Source: Arenimonas sp.
GTDB taxonomy: Bacteria; Pseudomonadota; Gammaproteobacteria; Xanthomonadales; Xanthomonadaceae
Direction of reading: 5' to 3'
Assembly: GCF_022842045.1 (NCBI RefSeq)
Contig: NZ_JALHQI010000001.1
Location: forward strand, 103,997-167,996
DNA length: 64,000 nucleotides
The notes beneath the pieces were generated by a model that had not been told where the DNA came from, searched no databases, and saw nothing but the letters and a program-made list of their open reading frames with translations. The position numbers and the translations under genes were made by a program. The number at the start of each line of letters is the position of its first letter. The first letter of the stretch is position 1. Below are positions 39,109 to 48,109 of this stretch, in pieces.

Positions 39109-41370
39109 TCAGGCCATTTCGGCGGCCATCGCCACGATATCGGCCTCGCTCGGGATCACCAGGAAGGCGGCGCCCGCCAGTGGGGTGTAGGTGTCGGCGC
39201 CGACCACCCGGCGCAGCGGCTTGGCGCCATGGCCGGACTCGACCACGGCGGTGATCACGCCTTCGCCCACGCCCGCCGACTTGCGGCCCTCGTCCACGAC
39301 AAGGATCCGGGCGCAATCGCCGGCGTGGCGGGCAATGGCTTCGGCGTTGAGCGGCTGCAGCCAGCGCAGGTCCACCACCCTCACCTTCCAGCCGTGGTTC
39401 TTCTCGATGTCCCGCGCCGCGCGCAGGCTCATCGGCAGGCCGTTGCCGAAGCTGAAGATCACCAGGTCGCGGGCGTCGGGGAAGTACACGCGCTCCTCGC
39501 CCAGCACCATCGCCTCGCCATTGGGCGGATAGGCGGTGAGCCACTGGCCGTCGCCGGCCTCGTGGAGGTCCTTGGTCATGTAAAGCGCGATCGGCTCGAG
39601 GTAGGCGCAGACGCGGCCGTCGACCTTGGCCAGGGCCATCATGGTGCGCAGCATGGTCACCGCGTCGTCGCCGCGGCTGGGGCAGCCGACCACCAGGCCC
39701 GGGATGTCGCGCAGCGCGGTGATCGAATTGTCGTTGTGGAAATGGCCGCCGAAGCCGCGCTGGTAGCCCAGCGAAGCGATGCGCATCACCATCGGGTTGC
39801 GGTACTGGCCGTTGGAGAAGAACTGCAGCGAGCAGGCCTCGCCGCGGATCTGGTCGCAGGCATTGTGGAAGTAGGCCAGGTACTGGATCTCGGGCATCGG
39901 CAGCATGCCGACGTTGGCATAGCCCTGGGCCAGGCCCAGGATCATCGTTTCGTCCAGCAGCGTGTTGAACACGCGGGCGTTCTTGAATGCCTTGTGCAGG
40001 CCCTTGGTGACCGTGTACACGCCGCCCTTCTGCGCCACGTCCTCGCCGAACAGGAGCGCCTCGGGGTACTTGCAGAACAGGTCGTGCAGCGCGTTGTTGA
40101 TCTGGATGGCGAGGTGGCGCGGCGGCTGGTTCTCGGGCAGCTTGGCCTCGCTGCCGAACACGGCCAGGCGCTTGTCGGCGAAGTCGTCGCGGGTGGCCTC
40201 GGCCATCACCTTGTCCGGCGTGAACGGCGCCAGCGGCCGCATCACTTCGGCCAGGTCGTCGAGCTTGGGCCGGCGGTCGGCTTCCTCGGCCGCCGCGAAG
40301 CAGCGCTGGCGAGTGTCCTCGTACTTCGCCAGCACCTCGTCCTTCGACATCAGCCCCGACTGCAGCGCGATCGCGGCCGAGCGCAGCAGCGGGTCGGTCG
40401 CCTCGACCGCCATCAGCTCCTCGAAGCTGCGCCACTCGATCTCGAAGTCGGTGCCGGCGTGGCCCATGATGCGGGTGGTGCGCAGGTGCAGGAAAGTCGG
40501 CCGGCGCGTGCGGCGGCAGTGCTCGACCGCGGCCTGCACCTGGCCGTAGCCCTCGGCGATGTCCAGGCCGTCGGCGTAGAAGTAGTCCAGGCCTTCGCGC
40601 TGGCGGAAGGCATTGGCGATCCAGCCGCCCGGCGTCTTCACCGAGATGCCGATGCCGTTGTCCTCGCAGACGTAGAGCACCGGCGCCGGCAGCTTCTGGT
40701 AGGCGGTCCACTGCGCGGTGTTGAACGCGGTCTGGGCGCTGGCGTGGTTGCTGGAGGCGTCGCCGAAGGAGCAGATCGCGATGGAGTCGTCCGGGATCGG
40801 CAGCGCGTGGCCGATGCGGCGCGCCTGCTCGATCGCGATCGCGGTGCCCAGCGCCTTGGGCAGGTGCGAGGCGATGGTGGAGGTTTGCGGCAGCACCCAC
40901 AGCGGCTTGCTGCCCCAGACCTTGTGCCGGCCGCCCGAGATCGGGTCCTCGCTGCTGGCCGCGAAGCTCAGCGCCGAGTCCATGATCGGGTCCATGCCCG
41001 GCAGCTTGCGGAAGCGCTCGGCCATGAAGCCGCCGGAGCGGTAGTGCAGGAAGGCCGGGTCGGTGTGGCGCGTGAGCCGCGCCACCATCGCATTGCCCTC
41101 GTGGCCCGAGGAGCCGATGGTGTAGAAGACCTTCTGCTGCACGCGCAGCACGCGCGCCATCAGGTCGAGATGCCGCGAGACCAGCTGCGAATCAAACAGC
41201 GCCAGGAAATCCCCGGCCGTGCAGGCGCTGCCCTCGAGCACCGGCTCGTGCGGCGCCGGCCGTGGCTCCGGCCGCCCGCTCCAGTTCGCGACGAACTCGA
41301 TGAAATTGTCATCGCACACCTTGGCGCGATTGACGTCCTTGTGGCGGGCGGGGATCAGCGGGGTGGACAT
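39109..41370 (-). CDS. Fused alpha-beta 2-oxoacid dehydrogenase E1
   Basis: A 753-residue thiamine-diphosphate enzyme. The N-terminal half is the E1 alpha domain with the ThDP-binding GDASSNHAS at residues 203-211 and EDNGI about 30 residues later. The C-terminal half from about residue 410 is the E1 beta (transketolase-like) domain. It resembles branched-chain 2-oxoacid dehydrogenase E1 proteins. No E2 or E3 gene is near. The substrate could be a branched-chain oxoacid or another 2-oxoacid. It is 14 bases after the transglutaminase-like gene. Confidence 0.87.
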   Translation of the reverse strand: MSTPLIPARHKDVNRAKVCDDNFIEFVANWSGRPEPRPAPHEPVLEGSACTAGDFLALFDSQLVSRHLDLMARVLRVQQKVFYTIGSSGHEGNAMVARLTRHTDPAFLHYRSGGFMAERFRKLPGMDPIMDSALSFAASSEDPISGGRHKVWGSKPLWVLPQTSTIASHLPKALGTAIAIEQARRIGHALPIPDDSIAICSFGDASSNHASAQTAFNTAQWTAYQKLPAPVLYVCEDNGIGISVKTPGGWIANAFRQREGLDYFYADGLDIAEGYGQVQAAVEHCRRTRRPTFLHLRTTRIMGHAGTDFEIEWRSFEELMAVEATDPLLRSAAIALQSGLMSKDEVLAKYEDTRQRCFAAAEEADRRPKLDDLAEVMRPLAPFTPDKVMAEATRDDFADKRLAVFGSEAKLPENQPPRHLAIQINNALHDLFCKYPEALLFGEDVAQKGGVYTVTKGLHKAFKNARVFNTLLDETMILGLAQGYANVGMLPMPEIQYLAYFHNACDQIRGEACSLQFFSNGQYRNPMVMRIASLGYQRGFGGHFHNDNSITALRDIPGLVVGCPSRGDDAVTMLRTMMALAKVDGRVCAYLEPIALYMTKDLHEAGDGQWLTAYPPNGEAMVLGEERVYFPDARDLVIFSFGNGLPMSLRAARDIEKNHGWKVRVVDLRWLQPLNAEAIARHAGDCARILVVDEGRKSAGVGEGVITAVVESGHGAKPLRRVVGADTYTPLAGAAFLVIPSEADIVAMAAEMA

Positions 41371-41383
41371 GGGGATTCCGGGG

Positions 41384-44059
41384 TCAGGAGGAGCCCGGCC
41401 AGCCGAATTCGACGACCAGGAAATAGAGGAACACGGCGGTGAACACCACGAACAGCAGCGTGGCGACGACCATCAGCCAGGCCGCGAACGCCTTGCCCAG
41501 GCTACTGCCCGCGGCCTCGGCAAGCGCGGGCACGCTGGCCACCAGCCACCAGGCCAGCGCCACCAGCAGCAGGCCGCCCGCGACCACCGACATGACCACG
41601 ATCACCGGTACGTCGCCGTGCGGCGTACCGCCCGCATCCGACAGCACGGCGACCAGCGGGCCGGCGGCCAGCAGCCCCAGCATCAACACGAACAAGTAGG
41701 GCACGCTGCCCCAGCCCGAGGCGATCAGCAGGCGCCGGAAGCCGGGGCGGTGGCCCATCAGGCGGAACGCCACCATCAGCATCGCGACGACCACGAGGTA
41801 GCGCGGCACTTCGGCCAGGGCTTCCAGCAGCAACAGTCCCCAGGCGGGTTCCGCGCCCGCCACCAGCTCGGGGGCGCCCGTGAGCGCCAGTGCCACCACG
41901 CAGTTGCCCAGCAGCCACAGCATGGCCAAGGGCACCGAGTCGGCGGCGAGCACGCGACGCGCCGTGGCGCGTGGCGCGAAGAACATGCCGGCCACGTCGC
42001 TGCGCCCACGCACCGTCCAGAGCGTGCCCAGCAGGATCGCCGCAAGCAGCAGCGCCGCGGCCGGCCAGGCCAGGTCGTCACGGCTGATCTCGGGGCCGGT
42101 TGCGGCCTCGCCGTCGCCCAGCAGCACGGGGTACTCGAGCAGGTCGCGCACCTCCGCCAGCTGCGCGCGCGCCGCCGCGTAATCCTCCGGAGCAATGGCG
42201 TCGGCCAGTCGGTACCACTCGCCGCGGACAGTGAGCACCTCGCCCTCGGCCGAGACGTGGCGGCGGAAGCGGAAGTAGTCGTTCGCGACCTCGTGCTCTT
42301 CGGTCTCGATGTCCCAGCCGCCGTCGGCGTGCATCCTGATCTCCTGCACGCCGTGCGGCGGCCCGGGCAGGAGCAGCGGCCAGGCGCGGGTGGCGGCGCG
42401 CGCCGCGGGCACCCAGTCGTTGAGCTGGAATAGATGCAGGCTGAACTCGCCCAGCGAGCCGGGCTCGACGTCGTCCCGGCGAAGGTCGGCGCGGTAGTGC
42501 TCGCTGACATCGAAGCGATTTTCTTGCGGCGAGTCCTTGCCCACCGGGTCGGACACCAGCTCGATGTCGCGGTAGAAGCCCTCCATGTAGCCGAGGTAGT
42601 CGCGCCCGACTTCCGTGGCGCCATCGGAGGCGAAGCGGCTGCGGCTGGAGGACGCGAACCCGTAGCGGTAGCGGGTATCCACGCGGATATCCACGCGGCT
42701 GTCCTCGCCCACGCCGTGCAGCTTGACCACTTGCGTGACCTCGACCGCCGGCTTCGGCGAGGGTGCCGCGACGGGAAAGGCCTCGAGCGCGGCGACGCCC
42801 GGCGCCACCGGCAGGCCCTGCCCGAAATCGGTCGGCTGGCGATCGGCGAAGCCGCCCTGCTCCGGGTTCCGGGTCGGGTCCACGTACAGCCACTCGCCGT
42901 CCACCCGTGCGCGCACGATCGCGTGGTCGAAGGCGTTCGGGCCCGGCAGCCGCTCCGCGATCCGGCCTTCCAGCGTGGAATTGACCAGCACCGGCTGGGC
43001 GTCGATTCCCGCCTCGGCCAGCAGGCCAACCAGCAGCAGCGATTTGTCCTTGCAGTCGCCGTAGCGGCGCGACAGCGTGGTCGCGGGATCCGCCGGCGCA
43101 TGCGAGGAGTCGCCGATGGACAGGCTCACGTAGCGGACCTCGCGCTGCACGAAGGCCAGCGCCTCGGCCACCGCCTCGGCCTGCGGCTTGCCGGCCAGGC
43201 CCAGTTCGCCGGCGAGCTTCGCCAACGGGGCCCGCGACCCGGGGCCGGCACGGAACAGGCGCGCGGCCCAGGTGGCCACCGCGGCCCAATCGGGCGCCGT
43301 GCTGATTTCAAGCACGCCATAGCCATCGAACCAGTCCGGGGCATCGGACTCGCCGGCGATGGCCGGCACGCTGCGCGCCTGCAGCTCGAGCACGTGGCCG
43401 CTCCCGTCGCGACGCTCGCGCTCGCGGAAGGCCACCGGCCCGGTGCGTCGCCAGGACAGGGCGTCGTCGCCCGCCAGCACGCGGAGCCGGCGCAGCCCGG
43501 TGGCGGTCGAATACGCCGCGGGGAAGGTGCGGTGGTAGTGGTCGCCCAGCACCGGATTGCTGCCGATCGTGCTGAAGGAAAGCTCGACCCGGTCGCCGAC
43601 CTGCACGTCGGGAACCAGGATCTCGGCCGTACGCCAGCCGTCGAGGATGCCGTCGTTGGCACGCTCTTCGAGCCGCAGCAGCTCCACCCGGGCCTGCCCG
43701 CGGCGGTCGCCGCGCTGGCCATCGCGCACCACCACCAGGCCGTGCAGCTGCACGGTCTGGAAATCAGGCTGGAAACCGATCCGCAGCCGGCCGGCATCCT
43801 CGAGCCCGGTACGGTCGGTGACGTCGTAGGCCAGCAGGCGGTACTCGTGCGGGCGCTGGCCACGCAGCGAGACCTGGTCGTCGACGACACGATACGCCAC
43901 GCCGCCCGAGGCCTTGCCCGCCGGGATGGAGGCCACGTCGACCGGGGCCACCCAGTCCGGCGTGTCGGCCAGCGAAAGGCCGGCCGGCAGGCCGGCCGCG
44001 GCTGCCTGGGCCACGGCCAGCAGGCTGGCCAGCCACAGCGCCGCCATTCGTCCGGACAT
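41384..44059 (-). CDS. DUF3857-transglutaminase-like protein with C-terminal membrane domain
   Basis: An 891-residue protein. It has a signal peptide (about residues 1-22), a DUF3857 beta-rich domain (about 55-220), a transglutaminase-like core with an intact triad C336 (RRYGDCKDKS), H379 (NAFDHA) and D394 (LYVDPTRN), a further beta-rich region, and from about residue 645 five or six membrane helices resembling a Yip1/YIP domain. The enzyme domain should face the periplasm. The substrate is unknown. The ATG at 44059 begins the signal peptide. Confidence 0.85.
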   Translation of the reverse strand: MSGRMAALWLASLLAVAQAAAAGLPAGLSLADTPDWVAPVDVASIPAGKASGGVAYRVVDDQVSLRGQRPHEYRLLAYDVTDRTGLEDAGRLRIGFQPDFQTVQLHGLVVVRDGQRGDRRGQARVELLRLEERANDGILDGWRTAEILVPDVQVGDRVELSFSTIGSNPVLGDHYHRTFPAAYSTATGLRRLRVLAGDDALSWRRTGPVAFRERERRDGSGHVLELQARSVPAIAGESDAPDWFDGYGVLEISTAPDWAAVATWAARLFRAGPGSRAPLAKLAGELGLAGKPQAEAVAEALAFVQREVRYVSLSIGDSSHAPADPATTLSRRYGDCKDKSLLLVGLLAEAGIDAQPVLVNSTLEGRIAERLPGPNAFDHAIVRARVDGEWLYVDPTRNPEQGGFADRQPTDFGQGLPVAPGVAALEAFPVAAPSPKPAVEVTQVVKLHGVGEDSRVDIRVDTRYRYGFASSSRSRFASDGATEVGRDYLGYMEGFYRDIELVSDPVGKDSPQENRFDVSEHYRADLRRDDVEPGSLGEFSLHLFQLNDWVPAARAATRAWPLLLPGPPHGVQEIRMHADGGWDIETEEHEVANDYFRFRRHVSAEGEVLTVRGEWYRLADAIAPEDYAAARAQLAEVRDLLEYPVLLGDGEAATGPEISRDDLAWPAAALLLAAILLGTLWTVRGRSDVAGMFFAPRATARRVLAADSVPLAMLWLLGNCVVALALTGAPELVAGAEPAWGLLLLEALAEVPRYLVVVAMLMVAFRLMGHRPGFRRLLIASGWGSVPYLFVLMLGLLAAGPLVAVLSDAGGTPHGDVPVIVVMSVVAGGLLLVALAWWLVASVPALAEAAGSSLGKAFAAWLMVVATLLFVVFTAVFLYFLVVEFGWPGSS

Positions 44060-44094
44060 GCTCCCCTGCCCCTGCGCCGCCACCCGGGGCGGGC

Positions 44095-45258
44095 TCAGAA
44101 CGCGTTGATGCCGGTGACTTCGCGCCCGATCACCAGCTGGTGCACCGTCTCGGTGCCTTCGTAGGTGATGACCGACTCGAGGTTTAGCGCGTGGCGGATG
44201 GGCGGATGCTCGGTGGTGATGCCGGCGCCGCCGAGGATGTCGCGCGCCTCGCGCGAGATGTCGAGCGCCATGCGGCAGTTGTTCCACTTCGCCAGCGAGA
44301 CCTGCGAGTGCTGCAGGTTGCCCGAATCCTTCAGGCGGCCGAGCTGCAGGCTCAGCAGCTGCGCCAGCGTGATGCGGCGGGCCATGTCGGCGAGCTTGAG
44401 CTGCACGGCCTGGGTGGCCGCGATCGGGCGGTTGAACAGGATGCGGGTCTTGGAATACTCCAGCGCCGAGGTATAGCTGGCGATGGCGGCGCCGATCGGG
44501 CCCCAGGTAATGCCGTAACGCGCCTGGCTCAGGCAGCCCAGCGGGCCCTTGAGGCCCTTCACGTTGGGCAGGCGCTGGCTGTCGGGCACGCGCACGCCGT
44601 CGAAGAACAGGGCCGAGGTGACCGAGGCGCGCAGGCTCATCTTCTTGTGCACGACCTGGGTATCGAAGCCCGGGGTGCCCTTCGGGACGATGAAGCCCTG
44701 GATGCCCTCGTCGGTCATCGCCCAGACGATGGCGATGTCGGCGATGGAGCCATTGGTGATCCACATCTTGGCGCCGTTGATGATCCAGTCGCCGCCGTCG
44801 CGCTTGGCGGTGGTCTTCATGTTGCCCGGGTCGGAGCCGCCGTGCGGCTCGGTCAGGCCGAAGCAGCCGATGATCTCGCCGCGGGCCATGCCCGGCAGGT
44901 ACTGCTGGCGCTGCTCTTCGCTGCCGTAGGCGTAGATCGGGTACATGCACAGCGAGCTTTGCACCGAGACGAAGCTGCGGATGCCGCTGTCGCCGCGCTC
45001 GAGCTCCTGGCAGATCAGGCCGTAGCTGACGGCGTTGAGGCCGGCGCAGCCGTACTTCTCGGGCAGCGAAGAGCCGAACAGGCCCATGGCCGCGATTTCC
45101 GGCACCAGCTCGGCCGGGAACCGGCCCTGGTCGAAGCAGTCGCCGATGATCGGCAGCACGCGCTCGTCGGTGAAGCGGGCGACGCTGTCCTGGATCATGC
45201 GCTCCTCTTCGGAGAGCAGGCTGCGGATGTCGAACAGGTCGGTCGGGTTCAGGGCCAT
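44095..45258 (-). CDS. gcdH: Glutaryl-CoA dehydrogenase family acyl-CoA dehydrogenase
   Basis: A 387-residue FAD enzyme. Motifs FGLTEPHGGSDPGNMKTTA and WITNGSIADIAIVWA bind FAD; the catalytic Glu is E367 in YEGTETVHQLVIGRE. Details such as RYGITWGPIGAA and the C-terminal TGINAF fit glutaryl-CoA dehydrogenase, which oxidises and decarboxylates glutaryl-CoA to crotonyl-CoA in lysine and tryptophan breakdown. It leads a probable transcript with the two downstream genes. Confidence 0.9.
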   Translation of the reverse strand: MALNPTDLFDIRSLLSEEERMIQDSVARFTDERVLPIIGDCFDQGRFPAELVPEIAAMGLFGSSLPEKYGCAGLNAVSYGLICQELERGDSGIRSFVSVQSSLCMYPIYAYGSEEQRQQYLPGMARGEIIGCFGLTEPHGGSDPGNMKTTAKRDGGDWIINGAKMWITNGSIADIAIVWAMTDEGIQGFIVPKGTPGFDTQVVHKKMSLRASVTSALFFDGVRVPDSQRLPNVKGLKGPLGCLSQARYGITWGPIGAAIASYTSALEYSKTRILFNRPIAATQAVQLKLADMARRITLAQLLSLQLGRLKDSGNLQHSQVSLAKWNNCRMALDISREARDILGGAGITTEHPPIRHALNLESVITYEGTETVHQLVIGREVTGINAF

Positions 45259-45332
45259 GGGGCGGTCTGCGGTCGGCGGGGAAAGTCCAGCATTTTAGCC
45301 CGCCCGGCGGCCGTTAGGCAGCCCGTGAACGC

Positions 45333-45359
45333 GGAAGGGCCGGCATGGCCGGCCCTTCC
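45333..45359 (-). terminator. Strong hairpin after the glycine-zipper gene
   Basis: A 12-bp perfect stem GGAAGGGCCGGC/GCCGGCCCTTCC with a three-base loop, 22 bases after the stop of the 45382-46065 gene. There is no T run, so it is a terminator-like or mRNA-protecting hairpin. Confidence 0.5.
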
Positions 45360-45381
45360 GGGGTTCATCGGGGTGAAGGAA

Positions 45382-46065
45382 TCAACCCTGCGGCGGGGTA
45401 TCGGCCGAGCGGACCGCGATCACGCCGTCCTTGATCGGAAGGCGCTTGCCCGGGTCCTGGTCCATCACCAGGCTGCCGGTCTGACCCTCGTACTGCCAGG
45501 TGACGTCGTAGCCGACGACCTTGTCGCGCTCGCCGAGCAGGATCTGGGCGCCCGGCTTGCTGTCGACGCGGGTGGTGGAGACCTCGCCGTCGCGGCGGTA
45601 CTGCACGTCGTAGCCGATCACTTCCTCGCGCGGCTCGGTCACGGTGCGGCACTGCTGCTCGATCTCGGTGTACTTCTGGCCGCCGGTGTGGCGGCGGTCG
45701 ATCTCGCGGCCGGCGTAGGCACCGCCCACGGCACCGGCGACGGTGGCGAGCTTCTTGCCGTCGCCGCCGCCCACCTGGTTGCCCAGCAGGCCGCCGACCA
45801 CGGCACCCACGACCATGCCGTCCTTGTCGCCGAAGCGCTCGGGACGGCGCTTCTCGACGGCCACGTCCTCGCAGACCTGGCGCGAGCCGGTGCGCATCTC
45901 GGTGACGGCGGTGCTGGACACCACGTCGCCGTAGATCGGCTCCTTCTCGATGATGGGGGTGGACGACACGACGTCCGCGTAAGGCGTCGCGAAGGTCTGG
46001 TAGGCGGCGATGGCGCCACCGGCGGCGAGCATGCCAGCCACGGCGGCCAATACGGTCTTGTTCAT
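45382..46065 (-). CDS. Glycine-zipper 2TM domain envelope protein
   Basis: A 227-residue protein with an N-terminal membrane or signal segment (AAVAGMLAAGGAIAAYQTF). The glycine-zipper MVVGAVVGGLLGNQVGGGDG followed by VAGAVGGAYAGREID matches the Rick_17kDa/2TM family seen in SlyB and related outer-membrane proteins. The C-terminal domain has two VIGYDV / VVGYDV repeats. The ATG at 46065 has GAGG eight bases upstream; an ATG at 46071 is less well spaced. Confidence 0.82.
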   Translation of the reverse strand: MNKTVLAAVAGMLAAGGAIAAYQTFATPYADVVSSTPIIEKEPIYGDVVSSTAVTEMRTGSRQVCEDVAVEKRRPERFGDKDGMVVGAVVGGLLGNQVGGGDGKKLATVAGAVGGAYAGREIDRRHTGGQKYTEIEQQCRTVTEPREEVIGYDVQYRRDGEVSTTRVDSKPGAQILLGERDKVVGYDVTWQYEGQTGSLVMDQDPGKRLPIKDGVIAVRSADTPPQG

Positions 46066-46204
46066 GGTCATGTCCTCTTTCGGCGGCGGCAGGGTCCGTC
46101 GCTCGGGCCCAAGGTTGGTCGCCCCAGCCTGAACGGCGGCACAAGCCCAGATTAGCCGCCCCGACGTGTTAATTTCGCGGCAAGGATCGTCAAAGGAGTC
46201 CACC

Positions 46205-46438
46205 ATGCCGCACCCCATGACCGGACCCGTGGTCGGCTTCGCCAGTCGCCTGCGCTTCCCCACCCTGTTCAAGGTGACGCTGGCGCTGATGGTGCTGAGC
46301 TGGCTGCTGCCCGATCCGATTCCCTTCATGGACGAGATCATCACCGCGCTGGCGACGCTGGTACTGGCGAACTGGAAGCGCAGCGAGCCGCCGCCGGCGC
46401 CGCGCGAACCGATCGAAGGCGAATCGCGCCGGGAATGA
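46205..46438 (+). CDS. Small DUF6116-like membrane protein
   Basis: A 77-residue protein with one or two hydrophobic segments. The pattern RLRFPTLFKVT...LLPDPIPFMDEIITALATLVLANWK matches the DUF6116 family as I recall it; no function is known. AAGGAG lies just upstream of the ATG at 46205. Its stop overlaps the following TatD-like start (ATGA). Confidence 0.72.
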   Translation: MPHPMTGPVVGFASRLRFPTLFKVTLALMVLSWLLPDPIPFMDEIITALATLVLANWKRSEPPPAPREPIEGESRRE

Positions 46439-47214
46439 CCGCGCTCTACGACAGCCACTGCCACCTCGACGCCCCCGAGTTCGACCCCGACCGGCCGGCG
46501 GTGGTGGCGCGCGCCCGCGCGGCCGGCGTGCAGTGGCAGCTGGTGCCCGCGGTGTCGCGCGCCGCCTGGCCCGCCTTGCGCGATGCTTGCGCCCTGGACG
46601 AAGGGCTGCTGCCCGCCTACGGCCTGCACCCGATGTTCCTCGACCAGCATCGCGACGAGCATCTGGATGAACTCGCCGACTGGCTGGCGACCGAGCGCCC
46701 GGCCGCGGTCGGCGAGTGCGGCCTGGATTACTTCGTCCAAGGGCTGGACCCGGATCGCCAGCGCCACTTCTTCCAGGCCCAGCTCGACCTGGCCCGCGAC
46801 TTCGACCTGCCCGTGGTGCTGCATGCGCGCCGCGCCGTGGACGAGGTGATCACGCGGCTTCGCCGCACCGGCGGCCTGCGCGGCGTGGTGCACAGCTGGT
46901 CGGGCAGCGAGGAGCAGGCGCGGCAACTGTTCGACCTGGGCTTCCACCTGGGCATCGGCGGGCCGGTCACCTTCGACCGGGCGCAGCGGCTGCGGCGCAC
47001 CGTGGCCAGCATGCCGATCGAGTTCCTGTTGCTGGAAACGGATGCGCCGGACCAGCCGGGCGCCGGCCACCGCGGTGAACGCAACGAGCCGGCTTACCTG
47101 CCGGAGGTGCTGGCGGTGGTGGCGACGCTGCGCGGTGAATCGTCCGAGGCCATCGCGGCCGCAACTACCGCGAATGCGCGCAAGCTGTTCGTCAGGCGGC
47201 CGGCCGCGGCTTGA
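46435..47214 (+). CDS. TatD family metal-dependent hydrolase
   Basis: A 259-residue TIM-barrel protein. Metal ligands are visible as H8 and H10 (SHCHLD), the Glu in GECGLDY, a His in VVLHAR and in VVHSWSG, and the Asp in LLLETDAPDQ. It is closest in feel to the YjjV/TatD branch of DNases and RNA or D-aminoacyl-tRNA repair enzymes. It is translationally coupled to the DUF6116-like gene and overlaps the convergent tcdA end by 23 bases. Confidence 0.9.
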   Translation: MTALYDSHCHLDAPEFDPDRPAVVARARAAGVQWQLVPAVSRAAWPALRDACALDEGLLPAYGLHPMFLDQHRDEHLDELADWLATERPAAVGECGLDYFVQGLDPDRQRHFFQAQLDLARDFDLPVVLHARRAVDEVITRLRRTGGLRGVVHSWSGSEEQARQLFDLGFHLGIGGPVTFDRAQRLRRTVASMPIEFLLLETDAPDQPGAGHRGERNEPAYLPEVLAVVATLRGESSEAIAAATTANARKLFVRRPAAA

Positions 47215-47986
47215 GCAGCAGCTCGATCGCCTTGCCCGCCATCGCGAAACCGAAGCTGCCGGTGACGTGGGTGGCCGCGCCCAGCCCGGCGCCGCAGTCG
47301 AGCTTGAGCGATTCGTCGGCACCCAGCTTGGGCCGCACGCCGCAGACGCTGCCGTCGCCCTGCGGGTACTTCACGTTCTCCAGCGAATACACCGCCGGCA
47401 CGCCGAAGTAGCGGTCGGGGTTGCGCGGGAACTTGAAGCCGGCGCGCAGCTGCTTGCGCACCAGGGCCAGCAGCGCGTCCTGCTCGGTGCGCGAGAGATC
47501 GCGCACGCGCACCAGGGTCGGATCGGTGCGTCCGCCGGCCGAGCCGCAGACCACCACCGGCAGCTTGCGGCGCCGGCACCAGGCAATCATCTCCAGCTTG
47601 CTGCGGAAGCTGTCGCAGGCGTCGAGCACCACGTCATGGCCGCGGTCGAGCAAGGCCTCGAGGTTGGACGGCAGCAGGAACTCCCGCACCACCTCGACCC
47701 GGATATCCGGATTGATGGCCCGGCAGCGCTCGGCCAGCACCTCGCCCTTGCCGCGGCCGAACTGGCCGTCGAGGGCGTGCAGCTGGCGGTTGGTGTTGCT
47801 GACGCAGACCTCGTCGGCATCGATGAGCACCAGCCGGCCGACGCCGCTGCGCGCCAGCGCCTCCACCGCCCAGGACCCGACCCCGCCCAGCCCGACGATG
47901 CAGGCCTGGGATGCGGCCAGGCGCTCGGCAGCGCCGCGTCCGTACAGCCGGTCGATGCCGGCGAATCGCTGGGAGGTCGGGGTCAT
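47192..47986 (-). CDS. tcdA: tRNA threonylcarbamoyladenosine dehydratase
   Basis: A 264-residue E1-like (ThiF/MoeB) enzyme that cyclises t6A37 to ct6A37 in tRNAs using ATP. The nucleotide-binding VGLGGVGSWAVEALARSG lies near residues 31-48 and the family features DEVCVSNTNRQ and the C-terminal GSFGFAMAGKAIE are present. There is no ubiquitin-like partner nearby, consistent with TcdA. Confidence 0.93.
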   Translation of the reverse strand: MTPTSQRFAGIDRLYGRGAAERLAASQACIVGLGGVGSWAVEALARSGVGRLVLIDADEVCVSNTNRQLHALDGQFGRGKGEVLAERCRAINPDIRVEVVREFLLPSNLEALLDRGHDVVLDACDSFRSKLEMIAWCRRRKLPVVVCGSAGGRTDPTLVRVRDLSRTEQDALLALVRKQLRAGFKFPRNPDRYFGVPAVYSLENVKYPQGDGSVCGVRPKLGADESLKLDCGAGLGAATHVTGSFGFAMAGKAIELLLKPRPAA

Positions 47987-48109
47987 GCCGGCATTTTAGG
48001 GCAGCGCCGCGGCCATGAACCGTTTCGCAACCCCGGCGGCCCGGGTCGGGGCCCGTTCAGGCAACGGGGGCTAGCGTCGGCCCCGAGTGTCCCACCCGAG
48101 GAAATCGCC

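Noticed and set aside
39229..41442. A 737-codon plus-strand open frame opposite the E1 dehydrogenase
   Set aside because: It is an antisense shadow with no signal, motif or ribosome site.
44060..44950. Upstream extension of the transglutaminase-like gene
   Set aside because: It overlaps gcdH out of frame, and the chosen ATG begins a clear signal peptide.
45333..45359. Calling a firm rho-independent terminator
   Set aside because: The stem is strong, but neither strand shows the T run needed for an intrinsic terminator.
46435..47214. Assigning tatD itself
   Set aside because: The TatD family has several paralogues (TatD, YcfH, YjjV) and no tatABC genes are near, so only the family was named.
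46066..47322. Long upstream extension of the glycine-zipper gene
   Set aside because: It runs antisense to the TatD-like gene and DUF6116 gene and lacks any family similarity; the ATG at 46065 has a good ribosome site.
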